Assembly: GCF_900101105.1 (NCBI RefSeq)
Contig: NZ_FNGA01000001.1
Location: forward strand, 620,001-684,000
DNA length: 64,000 nt
Reading direction: 5' to 3'
Origin: Maridesulfovibrio ferrireducens
Lineage (GTDB): Bacteria > Desulfobacterota > Desulfovibrionia > Desulfovibrionales > Desulfovibrionaceae
Both the position numbers and the translations under genes were made by a program. Below the pieces are notes generated by a model, which did no database searches, was not told the DNA's origin, and was given only the letters and a program-made list of their open reading frames with translations. Shown here one piece after another: positions 48,308 through 56,772 of this stretch (position 1 is its first letter; each line of letters begins with the position of its first letter).

Positions 48308-49333
48308 CTATTTTGAGTGATGTTTGGTTATAGATGTTCGAGAAGGTAATATTTTGCTTTTATCAATATTAAAATTATTCGCGTAACTATTTTGTACGTT
48401 TTTATTATACTGCTCTCCAATTTTATCCCAAGCACCTAATTCATCAATTCTTTTTACTAGATAAGGACCAATAATCCCAGCGGCTTCACTGGGAGAGCTA
48501 GGTTTTGGAGCTTCTCCGCTAAACGGGTTAAGCCCCTTTGCAAAATCTAATACAGTTTGTGCCCCCGGAGTCGTAGCGATCTTAGTTGCAACAGATGCTG
48601 CTGCACTTGAAACAGCAGGGCCTGCTGCTATTCCTGAAGCTAATGCAATAGGCAGCGCCCCTGCCCCGAGAGCTATCTCTGTATATTTTTGTAACTCTTT
48701 ATTTTTCTTAAATTCATCTACAGTTTTCCCAACAGCCTCACCCGCTGCATCTGCCCCCTTATCAAGAGCTTCTGCCGCAGCTTTTCCACCTTCGACAGTA
48801 GCTTTTTTGATACCCTTAATGCTTTTCTCCGTTGCTCCTTCAAGTCCTTTCGGTATCGCAGTAGAAGCTTTACGTAATCCTGAAACTATTTTTGAAAAAG
48901 CTCCTTCCTTTTTTTCTTCGCTCTTCCCAGCCAACCCCGTCCGGTCATGAAAATTAATCGGATCATCCAAACAGTAGCCATAAATATCCACATCCCCGCC
49001 AGCCAAACCGATTGGGTCGGGGGTGATGAACCTGCCGATGGCGGGATCGTATTCACGATATCCCAAATGTACGAGTCCGGTATCTTTGTCTGTCAGTCCC
49101 GCGGCGAATCCTAAACATACCTCTAAACTGACTCCGCTATCGAGTAATACATTACCAAACGAATCATATATAATCCGCTTTACATCATAACCTCTTTCGT
49201 CCGCAACCATGAAGATTGTGCCGACTTGATTAGTCGCAAAAAGAAAGGTGCGTCCTTCAAAAGTCATGCTGACGGGATCGCTTTCTTCATTATATGTGAA
49301 CACCTTCGGGTGTAATCCTTCCCCGTTTGTCAC
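48308..49333 (-). CDS. Truncated Rhs C-terminal tip (b) with short toxin segment
   Basis: 341 aa from GTG 49333, lacking the large Rhs beta-shell. Core residues: YDSFGNVLLDSG, GFAAGLTDKDTGLVHLGYREYDPAIGRFITPDPIGLAGGDVD. After DRTGLAGKSEEKKEG comes an Ala/Gly-rich helical pre-toxin (residues 150-265, ALGAGALPIALASGIAAGP) and a terminal 57-residue tail ending TSITKHHSK. Rhs frame continues upstream as PDLTRLIAV to about 49358, then breaks. Possibly untranslated debris; a stored tip is likelier. The tail matches no toxin family known to me. Confidence 0.75.
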   Translation of the reverse strand: MTNGEGLHPKVFTYNEESDPVSMTFEGRTFLFATNQVGTIFMVADERGYDVKRIIYDSFGNVLLDSGVSLEVCLGFAAGLTDKDTGLVHLGYREYDPAIGRFITPDPIGLAGGDVDIYGYCLDDPINFHDRTGLAGKSEEKKEGAFSKIVSGLRKASTAIPKGLEGATEKSIKGIKKATVEGGKAAAEALDKGADAAGEAVGKTVDEFKKNKELQKYTEIALGAGALPIALASGIAAGPAVSSAAASVATKIATTPGAQTVLDFAKGLNPFSGEAPKPSSPSEAAGIIGPYLVKRIDELGAWDKIGEQYNKNVQNSYANNFNIDKSKILPSRTSITKHHSK

Positions 49334-49337
49334 GGCA

Positions 49338-49359
49338 ATAAGCCGAGTCAGGTCCGGGG
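49338..49359. repeat. 22-bp inverted repeat, left copy
   Basis: Exact reverse complement of 57602-57623. In Rhs reading frame it encodes PDLTRLI, at the point where the left Rhs fragment begins. Confidence 0.85.
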
Positions 49360-49488
49360 AACTACATTATGCTTAAATTGATGTTGTTTTCTACTCACAA
49401 GGTATGATATTAGGAAGTCAACGAGTGAAGATTATAATAACAACGCTCTATTTGTGAGCTGTACAATCTGAAAAGCGAGAATAAGCCT

Positions 49489-50430
49489 ATGTATTTTCCC
49501 GTTGCAGGAATCGAAGTAAACCCTCTTGTCCCTCCGTTAGTGGCTTTCGTAGTATCTTTCTTCACTTCTATGGGGGGAGTTTCAGGCGCATTCCTGCTTA
49601 TGCCTTTTCAGATGTCGTTTCTCGGCTATACGTCACCATCCGTTTCGGCAACGAATCAGCTCTTTAATATAGTCGCTATTCCGTCAGGTGTTTTGCGCTA
49701 TATCCGTGAAGGGCGTATGGTTTGGCCTCTGACGATTGTCGTTATTGTGGGAACTTTGCCCGGCGTGCTTGTCGGAGCTATTGTTCGCGTCAAGTGGCTT
49801 CCTGATCCAACAGCATTTAAACTTTTTGCCTCAGCAGTGCTGTTGTGGATCGGCGTTAAACTTGCCTTAAGCATACTCAAAAAAGATAAAAGTCCTAATA
49901 AAGGTGCTGAAGAAAAGTTTCAGCAACTCGTCAAAGATCATTCAAAGAGAAATGATGAAGGTGAAAAACTTCCGACCGTACGCGTTCTGAAATTTTCAGT
50001 AACCCGCATCAGCTATGAATTTTATGGCGAGGTCTATGATTGCTCATCAATCGGTCTTCTTTCGCTGTCTTTGATAGTTGGAGTTGTGGGCGGTATTTAT
50101 GGTATCGGGGGCGGGTCTATAATTGCACCGTTTTTTGTGACCATCTTCGGGTTGCCGGTTTATACCGTGGCAGGGGCGGCGCTTATGGGTACTTTTGTTA
50201 CTTCGGTAGCGGGAGTGTTGTTTTATCAGGCCATCGCTCCGCTTTATCCGAATATGGCTATAGCTCCAGACTGGACGCTGGGTATTCTTTTCGGCATCGG
50301 CGGCATGGCGGGTATGTATCTCGGAGCGCGTTGTCAGAAATTTTTTCCAGCTAAAATTATCAAATGGATGCTTACGGTCATCATTTTATTTACCGCGGCT
50401 AAATATATTTCTGAGTTCTTTTTGAAGTAA
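49489..50430 (+). CDS. TauE/SafE-family sulfite/organosulfonate exporter-like protein
   Basis: 313 aa, seven or eight helices, with the TSUP/TauE features GGVSGAFLLMPFQMSFLGYTSPSVSATNQLFN (about 24-55) and the repeat VGGIYGIGGGSIIAPFFVTIFGLPVYTVAGAAL (about 203-235). A 70-residue cytosolic insert lies between. Exports sulfite, sulfoacetate or thiosulfate-type anions in relatives, fitting a sulfur-metabolising host. Confidence 0.85.
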   Translation: MYFPVAGIEVNPLVPPLVAFVVSFFTSMGGVSGAFLLMPFQMSFLGYTSPSVSATNQLFNIVAIPSGVLRYIREGRMVWPLTIVVIVGTLPGVLVGAIVRVKWLPDPTAFKLFASAVLLWIGVKLALSILKKDKSPNKGAEEKFQQLVKDHSKRNDEGEKLPTVRVLKFSVTRISYEFYGEVYDCSSIGLLSLSLIVGVVGGIYGIGGGSIIAPFFVTIFGLPVYTVAGAALMGTFVTSVAGVLFYQAIAPLYPNMAIAPDWTLGILFGIGGMAGMYLGARCQKFFPAKIIKWMLTVIILFTAAKYISEFFLK

Positions 50431-50511
50431 AGAAAGTAAAATGATGAGAATTGAGTAAAGTCTGTAATGTATATGGTGACAAAGGAACCCGGTTCCAATT
50501 GTCACGAATGA

Positions 50512-50631
50512 TTATTTTTTTTTGATTGTTTCTACTACTGCAGTTGCTTTACGACGTTTTGCTTCTTTAACTGTTATGAATTGTCCATTTTTGGCATCTC
50601 TACCAATTTTTCTGGTTTTTTCTTTTGACAT
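50512..50631 (-). CDS. 39-aa basic conserved small protein
   Basis: ATG 50631 with AAGGAG RBS eight bases upstream. MSKEKTRKIGRDAKNGQFIT, then VKEAKRRKATAVVETIKKK. It matches a widespread unnamed small family (pattern GRDAxxGxFIxxxEAxRRxxTxVVE), often annotated only as hypothetical and seen near toxin-antitoxin or mobile genes. Lys/Arg-rich, probably nucleic-acid associated. Confidence 0.75.
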   Translation of the reverse strand: MSKEKTRKIGRDAKNGQFITVKEAKRRKATAVVETIKKK

Positions 50632-50774
50632 GTTTACTCCTTAACAACTGATATTGCTATTGCGTGATGCTCCGATGTCATGGTAGCTATGCTTACTTTA
50701 CAAGGAGCTACCCGGGTCATGATTTGGGAGCAATTTGTGCCGCGACCCCAGTTGCTTAGATAGGTCGCTTTATT

Positions 50775-50803
50775 AAAAAACCACTCACTGCTATGAGTGG
50801 TTT
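50775..50803. terminator. Terminator downstream of higA-immA gene
   Basis: AAAAAACCACTCA pairs with TGAGTGGTTTTTT around CTGCTA; T-runs on both strands. Confidence 0.88.
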
Positions 50804-50806
50804 TTT

Positions 50807-51994
50807 TTAATTAAATTGGCTTCTTATTTTTCCATGTCCAACATAGCGAGAAAGAAGTCGGTAGTTCTTTTTTTCATATCTAATTCTTCCAGCAACAATT
50901 GCTTGATGAATATCTGCTTCTCTTGCAAGACAAATAATATCAGCAATTTTTGCAGATTTAGGTGCGTTAGATGCTACCCATAGTTTTTTAGGGATTAACA
51001 CTTCTTTTGCAAATTTATCAGCTTCTTTTTCTATATTATCTAGCGAGTTATGCAATTCTAAATCATCAATAATGCAATCGTCGGAGGCTGTAAGGTGGTT
51101 CAGTGCTAAGTGAGCTAGTTCATGCAGCAAGGTAAACCAAAAATAGTCAATTCTATCATATCGTAAACTCATTCCTATTACGGGAATTTTTCCTTTTTCC
51201 AGAAGAAGTACAGCATCAACATATGTTCGCTTCAGATGAGGCACTATGACCAGTTTTATACCTTTGTTTTGCAAATATTCTTTAGCGTTTGCTGGGCCAG
51301 AGGAAAGAGTGCTAAGCTGAACGACCTTGCGTAAAAAATCATAATTAAGCTCAGATTGATTGAAATTTGAGTCAATTTTAATATTATGAGCTTCAGCCAG
51401 AACCTTGAGAATCCAAGTTTGAAGAGCAAACGAATCATCTTTTGCGTTACGGCGAGTTCCTTGACGAAAACAGGCTGTTTGGGTCAAAAAATTATCAACC
51501 CCTGCTTGAGCCGCAAGGTTACGCATTATTTCTTCTTGCTGTGTACGAGGATCGAGATCCGTCACCCATCCATTCGAAACTATTTCAGATGTTGGAAATT
51601 TTTTCCAATCAACGTCATCCCCGTCTTGGTAAAAAGGACTTCCTTCTTGTATTAGTGTTTCAGCGGGAATAGAAAGTCCTGTGTGCAAGGCTCTAATCAT
51701 TGAAAGAGTTAAGGGCCTTTTTCCACTAAGCACTTCTGAAACTTTAGACCTACTCCCTATAAATGGAACTAAATCGGATTGATTTAATCCTTGTTGATCT
51801 ATCACGAACTTAATCGCTTCAATAGGGTTTGGTTGAGGAACAGTGTGATGTTCATTTTCATAAACAGATACAAGGGTAAGAAGAATATCAAGTTCGTTGC
51901 CTTCTTGAGTATTAGCCTTTGCTCCCCATAGAGATTCAATGCGTTCGAGGGCGAGTTCATAGTCGCCTTCTGTCTTAACAGGGCGGATATTCAT
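50807..51994 (-). CDS. HigA-type antitoxin fused to ImmA/IrrE-like Zn peptidase
   Basis: 395 aa. N-terminal XRE-like HTH of HigA (EAIKFVIDQQGLNQSDLVPFIGSRSKVSEVLSGKRPLTLSMIRAL, about 62-107) plus a C-terminal COG2856 metallopeptidase domain with HELAHLALNH (about 291-300) and a downstream EKEADKFAKEVLIP Glu helix. RBS GGAGGT before ATG 51994; it overlaps the toxin gene by 20 bases. The peptidase part may control antitoxin or another regulator, as ImmA cuts ImmR. Confidence 0.87.
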   Translation of the reverse strand: MNIRPVKTEGDYELALERIESLWGAKANTQEGNELDILLTLVSVYENEHHTVPQPNPIEAIKFVIDQQGLNQSDLVPFIGSRSKVSEVLSGKRPLTLSMIRALHTGLSIPAETLIQEGSPFYQDGDDVDWKKFPTSEIVSNGWVTDLDPRTQQEEIMRNLAAQAGVDNFLTQTACFRQGTRRNAKDDSFALQTWILKVLAEAHNIKIDSNFNQSELNYDFLRKVVQLSTLSSGPANAKEYLQNKGIKLVIVPHLKRTYVDAVLLLEKGKIPVIGMSLRYDRIDYFWFTLLHELAHLALNHLTASDDCIIDDLELHNSLDNIEKEADKFAKEVLIPKKLWVASNAPKSAKIADIICLAREADIHQAIVAGRIRYEKKNYRLLSRYVGHGKIRSQFN

Positions 51995-52289
51995 GTTTCA
52001 CCTCCGAAGGGTTAATTTTGTTATAGTCTTTATGTCTGCCAAACCATTTTACGTAGGCAGATTGGCGAAGGAAATCTATATTTACAATTAATCTGAAATG
52101 ATTACCTTTTATATTAAAAACGATCACGTCATTAGTGATTAAATCAGCTGACCCAAAAATTTGTTTTAATTCTGAAAAATGTTTGAAGTTACTTTTTTTC
52201 ATAATTACAAGCCATGTTCGCAAGGCTTGATCCGCCTCAGGATAACAGTTGCGATAAGCATTTAATGTTTTGGTTGAGATTACGTTCAC
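51975..52289 (-). CDS. HigB-family mRNA interferase toxin
   Basis: 104 aa from GTG 52289, where the family begins (NVISTKTLNAYRNCYPEADQALRTWLVIMKKSNFKHFSELKQIFGSADLI), then NDVIVFNIKGNHFRLIVNIDFLRQSAYVKWFGRHKDYNKIN with the C-terminal His/Asp region of HigB. A TTG at 52310 lies in the promoter. Cleaves mRNA in the ribosome in studied members. Gene order toxin-antitoxin is usual for higBA. Confidence 0.85.
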   Translation of the reverse strand: MNVISTKTLNAYRNCYPEADQALRTWLVIMKKSNFKHFSELKQIFGSADLITNDVIVFNIKGNHFRLIVNIDFLRQSAYVKWFGRHKDYNKINPSEVKHEYPPC

Positions 52290-52295
52290 AACCAA

Positions 52296-52335
52296 TATAT
52301 ATGTTCCCAAAAAAGATAAGTCAAGAGTGTTCCCA
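52296..52335 (-). promoter_or_regulatory. sigma70-type promoter and operator of higBA
   Basis: Minus strand: TTGACT (-35, 52324-52319), 17-bp spacer, TATATA (-10, 52301-52296). Predicted +1 is about 52289, on the GTG, so the transcript may be leaderless. Two copies of TGGGAACA (rev. of 52302-52309 and 52328-52335), one in the spacer and one next to -35, are likely HigA sites. Confidence 0.6.
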
Positions 52336-52409
52336 TAAAAAAAGTTTGTTCTTTTTGAAGTAAGCGGTTGCCACTTGCTAACAGATACGTCTCAATGTAA
52401 CTCGTTTTC

Positions 52410-53705
52410 ATGGGACACATCATTGGAAAAGATATTTATCGGCAGTTAGGTCAAAAGGTTGATAATACCACGGTTCGTATGCCGTGGTCTGAGCCTTTGC
52501 ATGAGCTTCTTAAATCTCTTTATTCTCTCGCAGAAGCGGATCTGATTGTCCGCATGCCCTATCGCCCTTCCAGTCTTCAGCGTATCTCAAAAATTACAGG
52601 CATTAATCAAAAACAGCTCCAGCCTATGCTTGAAGACATGTGCTTCAAAGGGCTTGTTTGCGATATGTGGGAAAAAGATGAATATCTCTATATGATCAGC
52701 CCGTTTGTCATCGGTTTTTTTGAATTTACCATGATGCGTACGGGCGGCAATCTTGACTCCAAAAAATGGGCAGAATTGTTCCAAAGTTATATGTTCGGAG
52801 ACCGATCTTTTATCGACGCAAATTTTGGCGACGGGCAGCAAATTTCAGTTATGCGCGCATTGCCTTATGAAGAAACTATCCGCGATGTCGATCATGTTGA
52901 GATTCTTGATTATGAGAAAGCATCAGCTTTGATTGAACGGCAAAATCTGTTCGCTGTCGGTTTATGCTCTTGCCGGCATGAAAAAATGCACCTCGGCAAA
53001 CAGGGTTGCGATGTCCCCCTTGAAACTTGCACTTCCATGGGTGACGCGGCGCAGTTTTTGATCCGCAATAAATTCGCCCGCGAAATTTCACGTTCTGAAA
53101 TGCTCGATATTCTTGCCCGTTCTAAAGAAATGGGATTCACGCTTTCTACGGACAACGTTAAACAGAATGCAGGTTTCATCTGTCATTGTTGCGGTTGCTG
53201 TTGCAATCTTATGCAGGGCATTAAATATTCAGGTTACCCGGGCATGCTTGTTTCTTCATCTTTCATTGCAAAGTGTGATCTTGAAGAGTGTAATGGTTGT
53301 GGATTGTGCGCCAAGGCGTGTCCGATCGATGCCATCACCATGCTTGAAAAAGCTGGCGTTGATTCTGTTACAGCTCCTGCTAAAAACCGAAAATATGCTG
53401 AAATTAATAACAAACTCTGCCTTGGATGCGGAGTCTGTGCTTTAAAATGTGAAACCAGAGCATTGCAGATGGAAAAGCGCGAGCAGAAAGTTATTCATCC
53501 CGAAGACAGCTTTGAGCGCGTTATCCTGCAATCCCTCGAACGGGGTACTTTGCAAAATCTTATTTTTGATAATCCCAACAGTCGCAGTGAATCATTTATG
53601 CGAGCTGTTGTTGGTGGGTTCCTTAAACTTTCTCCAGTTAAAAAAGGACTTATGAGTGAAGCCTTACGGTCTCGTTTTCTCGGAGCAATCAGAGATAAAA
53701 ATTAA
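52410..53705 (+). CDS. Fe-S protein with N-terminal winged-helix-like region and 2x[4Fe-4S]
   Basis: 431 aa. Residues 30-105 include a wHTH-like LQRISKITGINQKQLQPMLEDMCFKGLVCD. A Cys cluster near 190-212 (CSCRHEKMHLGKQGC..C) and CHCCGCCCNLM (about 257-267) precede two ferredoxin motifs, CNGCGLCAKACP (about 295-306) and CLGCGVCALKCE. Similar proteins are known in anaerobes but without assigned function. It could be an Fe-S-dependent regulator or electron carrier. Confidence 0.75.
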   Translation: MGHIIGKDIYRQLGQKVDNTTVRMPWSEPLHELLKSLYSLAEADLIVRMPYRPSSLQRISKITGINQKQLQPMLEDMCFKGLVCDMWEKDEYLYMISPFVIGFFEFTMMRTGGNLDSKKWAELFQSYMFGDRSFIDANFGDGQQISVMRALPYEETIRDVDHVEILDYEKASALIERQNLFAVGLCSCRHEKMHLGKQGCDVPLETCTSMGDAAQFLIRNKFAREISRSEMLDILARSKEMGFTLSTDNVKQNAGFICHCCGCCCNLMQGIKYSGYPGMLVSSSFIAKCDLEECNGCGLCAKACPIDAITMLEKAGVDSVTAPAKNRKYAEINNKLCLGCGVCALKCETRALQMEKREQKVIHPEDSFERVILQSLERGTLQNLIFDNPNSRSESFMRAVVGGFLKLSPVKKGLMSEALRSRFLGAIRDKN

Positions 53706-53970
53706 AACAAAAAAATACGAAAGGCTTTGCTTTTAATGATTCCATATGCAACATTGTGAGCTATAGTGAATCTTAAATTTAGTTTTAATGTTGCAAAGTG
53801 AACATAATTCTATTTTTTGCTTAACAATCTCTTTCGTTCTTTTACATGCAATATCGAGCACAATGTGCTAGATTGCTAATAATAAAGATTGACGTGTTTT
53901 AAAAATTGAAGTGCCGTATTTCCCTAAGACGGTCTTTTTTATGAAATTTAAAACAAGGTAGGTTTGAGAA
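53706..53970. promoter_or_regulatory. Control region upstream of GAF-gap operon with 13-bp palindrome
   Basis: AGCACA-A-TGTGCT (53857-53869) is a perfect palindrome followed by an AT-rich TAATAATAA run. A TGCAACATT / AATGTTGCA inverted pair lies further up (about 53754-53796). Likely operator sites, the regulator unknown. Confidence 0.4.
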
Positions 53971-54528
53971 ATGGGTAAAACCAGACTCTACAAAGCGATT
54001 TATGAGATTACCAGAGCTATCAATTCCAGCTTGGAACCGAAGAAGGTTCTTTCTAGGATAGCCGAGAAGGTTGCTACGGAAATGAATCTGAAAGGTTGTT
54101 TCATTCGTTTGCTTGATCGTAGCGGTGAGCTTCTTTTAGCGGATGCCTCATACGGACTGAGTGAAAGATATGAAAAAAAAGGGCCTGTAGAGGTTTCTAA
54201 AAGTCGTATCGATCAGGAAGTTTTGAAGGGCGCAATTTTAAGTATTGCCGATGTCCGCAGTGATGACCGTTTTCAGTACCCTGAAGAAGCAGCAAAAGAA
54301 GGACTTGTTTCCTTGGTTGTTCTTCCGCTTACAGCCCGGGGTGAAAAGGTTATCGGTGTGCTCAGAGTGTATTCGGGCGAAAAGCGTGAATTTTCAGAAG
54401 AGGAACTTGATTTCCTCAAATGCGTTGCAGATCTTTCAGGGCTTGCGCTGGAAAATGCACGCATGTTTCATGCACTTAAGAGGGCAAGTGAACTGGCTAA
54501 CGATTACACCTACCGGGTCGATGACTGA
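53971..54528 (+). CDS. GAF-domain protein
   Basis: 185 aa, almost one GAF domain (residues 15-165: [99 protein letters not shown]). No output or kinase domain. Located 26 bp upstream of gap, likely in the same operon; may sense a small molecule or redox state that tunes glycolysis. Confidence 0.85.
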   Translation: MGKTRLYKAIYEITRAINSSLEPKKVLSRIAEKVATEMNLKGCFIRLLDRSGELLLADASYGLSERYEKKGPVEVSKSRIDQEVLKGAILSIADVRSDDRFQYPEEAAKEGLVSLVVLPLTARGEKVIGVLRVYSGEKREFSEEELDFLKCVADLSGLALENARMFHALKRASELANDYTYRVDD

Positions 54529-54554
54529 TCCGTTCCTTTTATGAGGATAGCAAT

Positions 54555-55574
54555 ATGAGTAAAGTAAAAGTTGGGATTAACGGATTCGGGCGTATTGGCC
54601 GTCAGGTGCTTAAAACCATTTGGGAAAGGCATCGTGATAATATTGAAGTTGTTGCAGTAAATGACCTTTTCGATATTAAAACCAATGCGCTGCTTTGTTC
54701 CAGAGATACAAATTACGGTAAATTTCCGCCTGAAATCACTGTTGATGGCAACATCATGCAGATTGGCGATGATTTCACTATAAAGAATTTTGCTGAACGC
54801 GATCCGCGCAAAATCCCTTGGGGAGAATGCGGTGTGGATGTGGTTGTGGAATGCACGGGTATTTTCAGAACCGGAGAAAAAGCTGCTCAGCATCTGCAAA
54901 GCGGAGCAAAAAAAGTTGTAATCTCAGCTCCTGCACAGGATGAAGACATCACTGTTGTTATGGGTGTTAACCATAAAGATTATGATCCAATAAAGCATAA
55001 TATTATTTCAAATGCTTCTTGTACAACCAATTGTCTTGCTCCGATTGTAAAGGTGATTCACGAGAAGTTCGGCATTGAAAAAGGTGTTATGACCACCATT
55101 CATGCCTACACAAACGATCAGCGTATTCTCGATCAGCCGCATAAAGATTTAAGGCGCGCGCGTGCTGCTGCTTGTAATATGATTCCTACGTCCACCGGAG
55201 CGGCTAAGGCTGTTGCGTTGGTTATTCCTGAAATGAAAGGCAAGTTTGAAGGATATTCTGTACGTGTTCCTACACCGACAGTATCTCTTGTGGACTTTGT
55301 TGCAATACTTAGCAAAGACACCACAACTGAAGATCTTAAAGCTGTGCTTAAAAGTGCGGCTGAAGGCGAACTCAAGGGCATTCTCGGTTATTCCGAAGAG
55401 CCGCTTGTTTCTTCTGACTATCTGGCCGATCCTCGTTCAGGTATTGTGGAAGCTGATTTCACAGTGGTTCAGGGCGGAAATCTTGCCAAAGTATACGCAT
55501 GGTACGACAACGAGTGGGGTTACTCCTGCCGCGTTGCAGACCTGATTGATTACATGGCGAAGTGCGGATTGTAA
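54555..55574 (+). CDS. gap: Glyceraldehyde-3-phosphate dehydrogenase, type I
   Basis: 339 aa. NAD-binding [14 protein letters not shown] (8-21) with AVNDLFD (34-40), catalytic Cys156 in [12 protein letters not shown], and His in TIHAYTNDQ. Normal length; a terminator follows at 55608-55640. Oxidises G3P to 1,3-bisphosphoglycerate or works in the reverse direction in gluconeogenesis. RBS ATGAGGA. Confidence 0.95.
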   Translation: MSKVKVGINGFGRIGRQVLKTIWERHRDNIEVVAVNDLFDIKTNALLCSRDTNYGKFPPEITVDGNIMQIGDDFTIKNFAERDPRKIPWGECGVDVVVECTGIFRTGEKAAQHLQSGAKKVVISAPAQDEDITVVMGVNHKDYDPIKHNIISNASCTTNCLAPIVKVIHEKFGIEKGVMTTIHAYTNDQRILDQPHKDLRRARAAACNMIPTSTGAAKAVALVIPEMKGKFEGYSVRVPTPTVSLVDFVAILSKDTTTEDLKAVLKSAAEGELKGILGYSEEPLVSSDYLADPRSGIVEADFTVVQGGNLAKVYAWYDNEWGYSCRVADLIDYMAKCGL

Positions 55575-55607
55575 GAATTCTTATTAAGTAAGTTTATTTA
55601 GAGATAA

Positions 55608-55643
55608 GCCCGTTGAAGTTTGTGCTTCAACGGGCTTTTTTTT
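55608..55643. terminator. Terminator after gap
   Basis: AGCCCGTTGAAG pairs perfectly with CTTCAACGGGCT around TTTGT, then eight T. Confidence 0.9.
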
Positions 55644-55664
55644 GTGTAATCAAGCCCCTATGGT

Positions 55665-56429
55665 ATGGTTGCGGACAAAAGAGGTTATGATGTAAAGCGA
55701 ATTATATATGATTCGTTTGGGAATGTATTGCTCGATAGCGGAGTCAGTCTGGATGTATGCCTCGGATTCGCCGCCGGACTTCACGATAAAGATACCGGAC
55801 TCGTACATTTGGGCTATCGCGAATACGCCCCCATCATCGGCAGGTTCATAACTCCCGACCCCATCGGTTTAGCTGGCGGGGATGTGGATGTTTATGGTTA
55901 TTGTTGGGATGATCCGATTAATTTTTATGATCGGACGGGGCTTGCTGGGAAGAGTGAAGAAAAGAAAAAAGAGAATTATAAAAGTGATTCTATTACTGGG
56001 CTTGATATGCATGAAGTGATTAAAAAATACGGGAAAAAACCCTACTCTGCAATAAAATGGGGAGGAGAAGGTCGAACTTTAAAAGATGGTCCAAAATATG
56101 GAAATTGGGGAGGAGGGCTCCATAGTGGAGGTGTAGACGGAGGAAAGGTTGGTTCGAAACCTCCTGTAGATAGCTCAGATGAGGCCTATAAAAAACATGA
56201 TCTTGCGTATGAGCGTATAAAAAATATAGAAATATTGGGAGATGTTAATGAAGTACAAAAACAAAAAATTAAGGAAGCTGACGAAATGTTGGTAGAAGAT
56301 CTTGAAAAACTAGGTGATGATCCAAGTAAGTGGACTAATCCACCAAAAGGAAAAGATAAGGAAGATGCAAAAGATTACAGAAAAGCTGCTAAATTAATTT
56401 TTAAAATGAAAAATTATGTTAAGCAATAA
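55665..56429 (+). CDS. Truncated Rhs tip (c) with phospholipase A2-like toxin domain
   Basis: 254 aa from ATG 55665; Rhs homology begins at that ATG (MVADKRGYDVKRIIYDSFGN), so the large shell is missing. Core 1-92 has HLGYREY and IGRFITPDPIGLAGG. Toxin 100-254: Ca-loop-like GNWGGGLHSGG (146-156), PVDSSDEAYKKHDLAYERI (167-185) with catalytic HD (H178, D179) and Y182, then ADEMLVEDLEKL (205-216) and KAAKLIFKMKNYV. This order matches the parvovirus VP1-unique PLA2 (loop, PVxxxDxAxxxHDxAY, ADxxF, basic helix). It would attack phospholipids. No RBS visible, so activity needs tip reactivation. Confidence 0.78.
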   Translation: MVADKRGYDVKRIIYDSFGNVLLDSGVSLDVCLGFAAGLHDKDTGLVHLGYREYAPIIGRFITPDPIGLAGGDVDVYGYCWDDPINFYDRTGLAGKSEEKKKENYKSDSITGLDMHEVIKKYGKKPYSAIKWGGEGRTLKDGPKYGNWGGGLHSGGVDGGKVGSKPPVDSSDEAYKKHDLAYERIKNIEILGDVNEVQKQKIKEADEMLVEDLEKLGDDPSKWTNPPKGKDKEDAKDYRKAAKLIFKMKNYVKQ

Positions 56430-56694
56430 AAATGTAATTATACTTATGTGGGTAATTATCGCACCAACATACTATTTGTTTAAGTATTTATTTCATCTAA
56501 TAAATGAGCCTCTTACTATTTTGGTAGTTCCAATTTTGCCATATTTCTTTTTGCTATTTTTGCTTTTGAAAAACAAAGACAAATCCTCAGTGAATTTATT
56601 TTATGTGATTACGCCGGGGGTAATTTGTTGCCTTCCCACACTGTACTTATTTTTTATATTTTGGTGCTGGCTCTATAGTGGCTTTGCTCCATAG
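56416..56694 (+). CDS. Small polytopic membrane protein; candidate PLA2 immunity protein
   Basis: 92 aa overlapping the toxin gene by 14 bases. Three hydrophobic helices: VIILMWVIIAPTYYLFKYLF (7-26), LTILVVPILPYFFLLFLLL (33-51) and FYVITPGVICCLPTLYLFFIFWCWLY (62-87). Position fits Rhs immunity genes; membrane location fits a phospholipase target. No family recognised. No clear RBS; translational coupling likely. Confidence 0.65.
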   Translation: MLSNKNVIILMWVIIAPTYYLFKYLFHLINEPLTILVVPILPYFFLLFLLLKNKDKSSVNLFYVITPGVICCLPTLYLFFIFWCWLYSGFAP

Positions 56695-56733
56695 AATATA
56701 ATTAATTTTAACAACCTGTTATCTCGCTAAAAC

Positions 56734-56764
56734 TCCTCCTAGCTGCTATTAGGAGGAATTTTTA
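56734..56764. terminator. Terminator of PLA2/immunity cassette
   Basis: TCCTCCTA pairs with TAGGAGGA around GCTGCTAT, then ATTTTT. Confidence 0.75.
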
Positions 56765-56772
56765 TAGCCCAA

